This document shows positions 6,773-6,869 of a stretch of DNA of 6,869 nt, piece by piece. The notes beneath the pieces were generated by a model. It had not been told where the DNA came from. It saw nothing but the letters and a program-made list of their open reading frames with translations, and did no database searches. The translations under genes were made by a program, and so were the position numbers. Origin of the DNA: Flavobacteriales bacterium (GTDB lineage Bacteria; Bacteroidota; Bacteroidia; UBA10329); NCBI GenBank assembly GCA_003456455.1, contig DMRV01000299.1:1-6869 (forward strand). Reading direction: 5' to 3'. The stretch's first letter is position 1. Every line of letters begins with the position of its first letter.

Positions 6773-6869
6773 TCAAGAAAAAGTAGGTGGACCTCTAGGA
6801 GCAAATGCCAGCGTAAAATCGCAACCAAAAAACCGTGTGCTGGCAGGCGTATTGACTGTGTATTGTGTG
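6773..6869 (-). CDS. C-terminal end of an unidentified small protein with a PRGPP tail (5' part outside window)
   Basis: On the minus strand one frame is open from the window edge for 31 codons and stops at TGA (6775-6773). Its last residues read FFGCDFTLAFAPRGPPTFS. The ending, an aromatic/hydrophobic stretch then Arg and Pro-Pro close to the terminus, resembles the tails of small exported proteins found beside metal-related TonB-dependent receptors (for example DUF2946-like proteins ending RAPP, or Bacteroidota proteins ending in a PP motif). That resemblance is from memory and weak. It lies 85 bases upstream of the lipoprotein gene on the same strand. Of the two minus-strand frames translated here, the other also stays open for 24 codons, so openness alone is poor evidence; the call rests on the plausible C-terminus and on otherwise dense gene packing. 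Confidence 0.45.
   Translation of the reverse strand, partial: TQYTVNTPASTRFFGCDFTLAFAPRGPPTFS

Overview
The window looks like chromosomal DNA from a member of the Bacteroidota, probably a flavobacterium-like marine or freshwater organism. The evidence is an outer-membrane TonB-dependent receptor with an N-terminal carboxypeptidase-regulatory-like domain, a lipoprotein whose residues after the lipobox fit the Bacteroidota surface-export signal, a DUF5723-type outer-membrane protein, starts without clear Shine-Dalgarno sequences, and a perfect match to the Bacteroidota -7 promoter element (TAnnTTTG). I see no RNA gene, CRISPR array, insertion sequence or phage gene. Genes are tightly packed and the longest non-coding stretch is about 210 bases (304-513).

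Left part, plus strand: the 3' end of a family I inorganic pyrophosphatase gene (1-303), a very strong intrinsic terminator (329-374), a 139-base spacer with no promoter I can recognise, then an outer-membrane protein gene (514-1959) that resembles the DUF5723 family and carries a Lys/Arg-rich tail after its last predicted beta strand.

Right part, minus strand, read from right to left: the last 31 codons of an unidentified gene ending in a PRGPP-type tail (6773-6869), a predicted surface lipoprotein (6118-6687), a TonB-dependent receptor with a His-rich linker (3757-6069), a bestrophin-family channel (2720-3706) and a TSUP/TauE-SafE-type membrane permease (1952-2695). Spacings are 85, 48, 50 and 24 bases, so these genes could form one transcription unit. 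The permease gene meets the plus-strand outer-membrane protein gene tail to tail, with an 8-base overlap of the two coding ends.

A working model, which is inference: the lipoprotein and receptor form an outer-membrane uptake pair, perhaps for a transition metal or metal complex, because the receptor resembles the ZnuD-like group and has a His-rich segment, and the lipoprotein has two Asp-rich loops. The bestrophin channel and TSUP permease would act in the inner membrane, and may be a separately promoted pair that merely sits downstream. The most notable non-coding elements are two intercistronic hairpins: a 30-base hairpin with a GAAA loop that fills most of the lipoprotein-receptor gap (6081-6110), and a 22-base hairpin that overlaps a perfect -7 element in front of the bestrophin gene (3726-3747).
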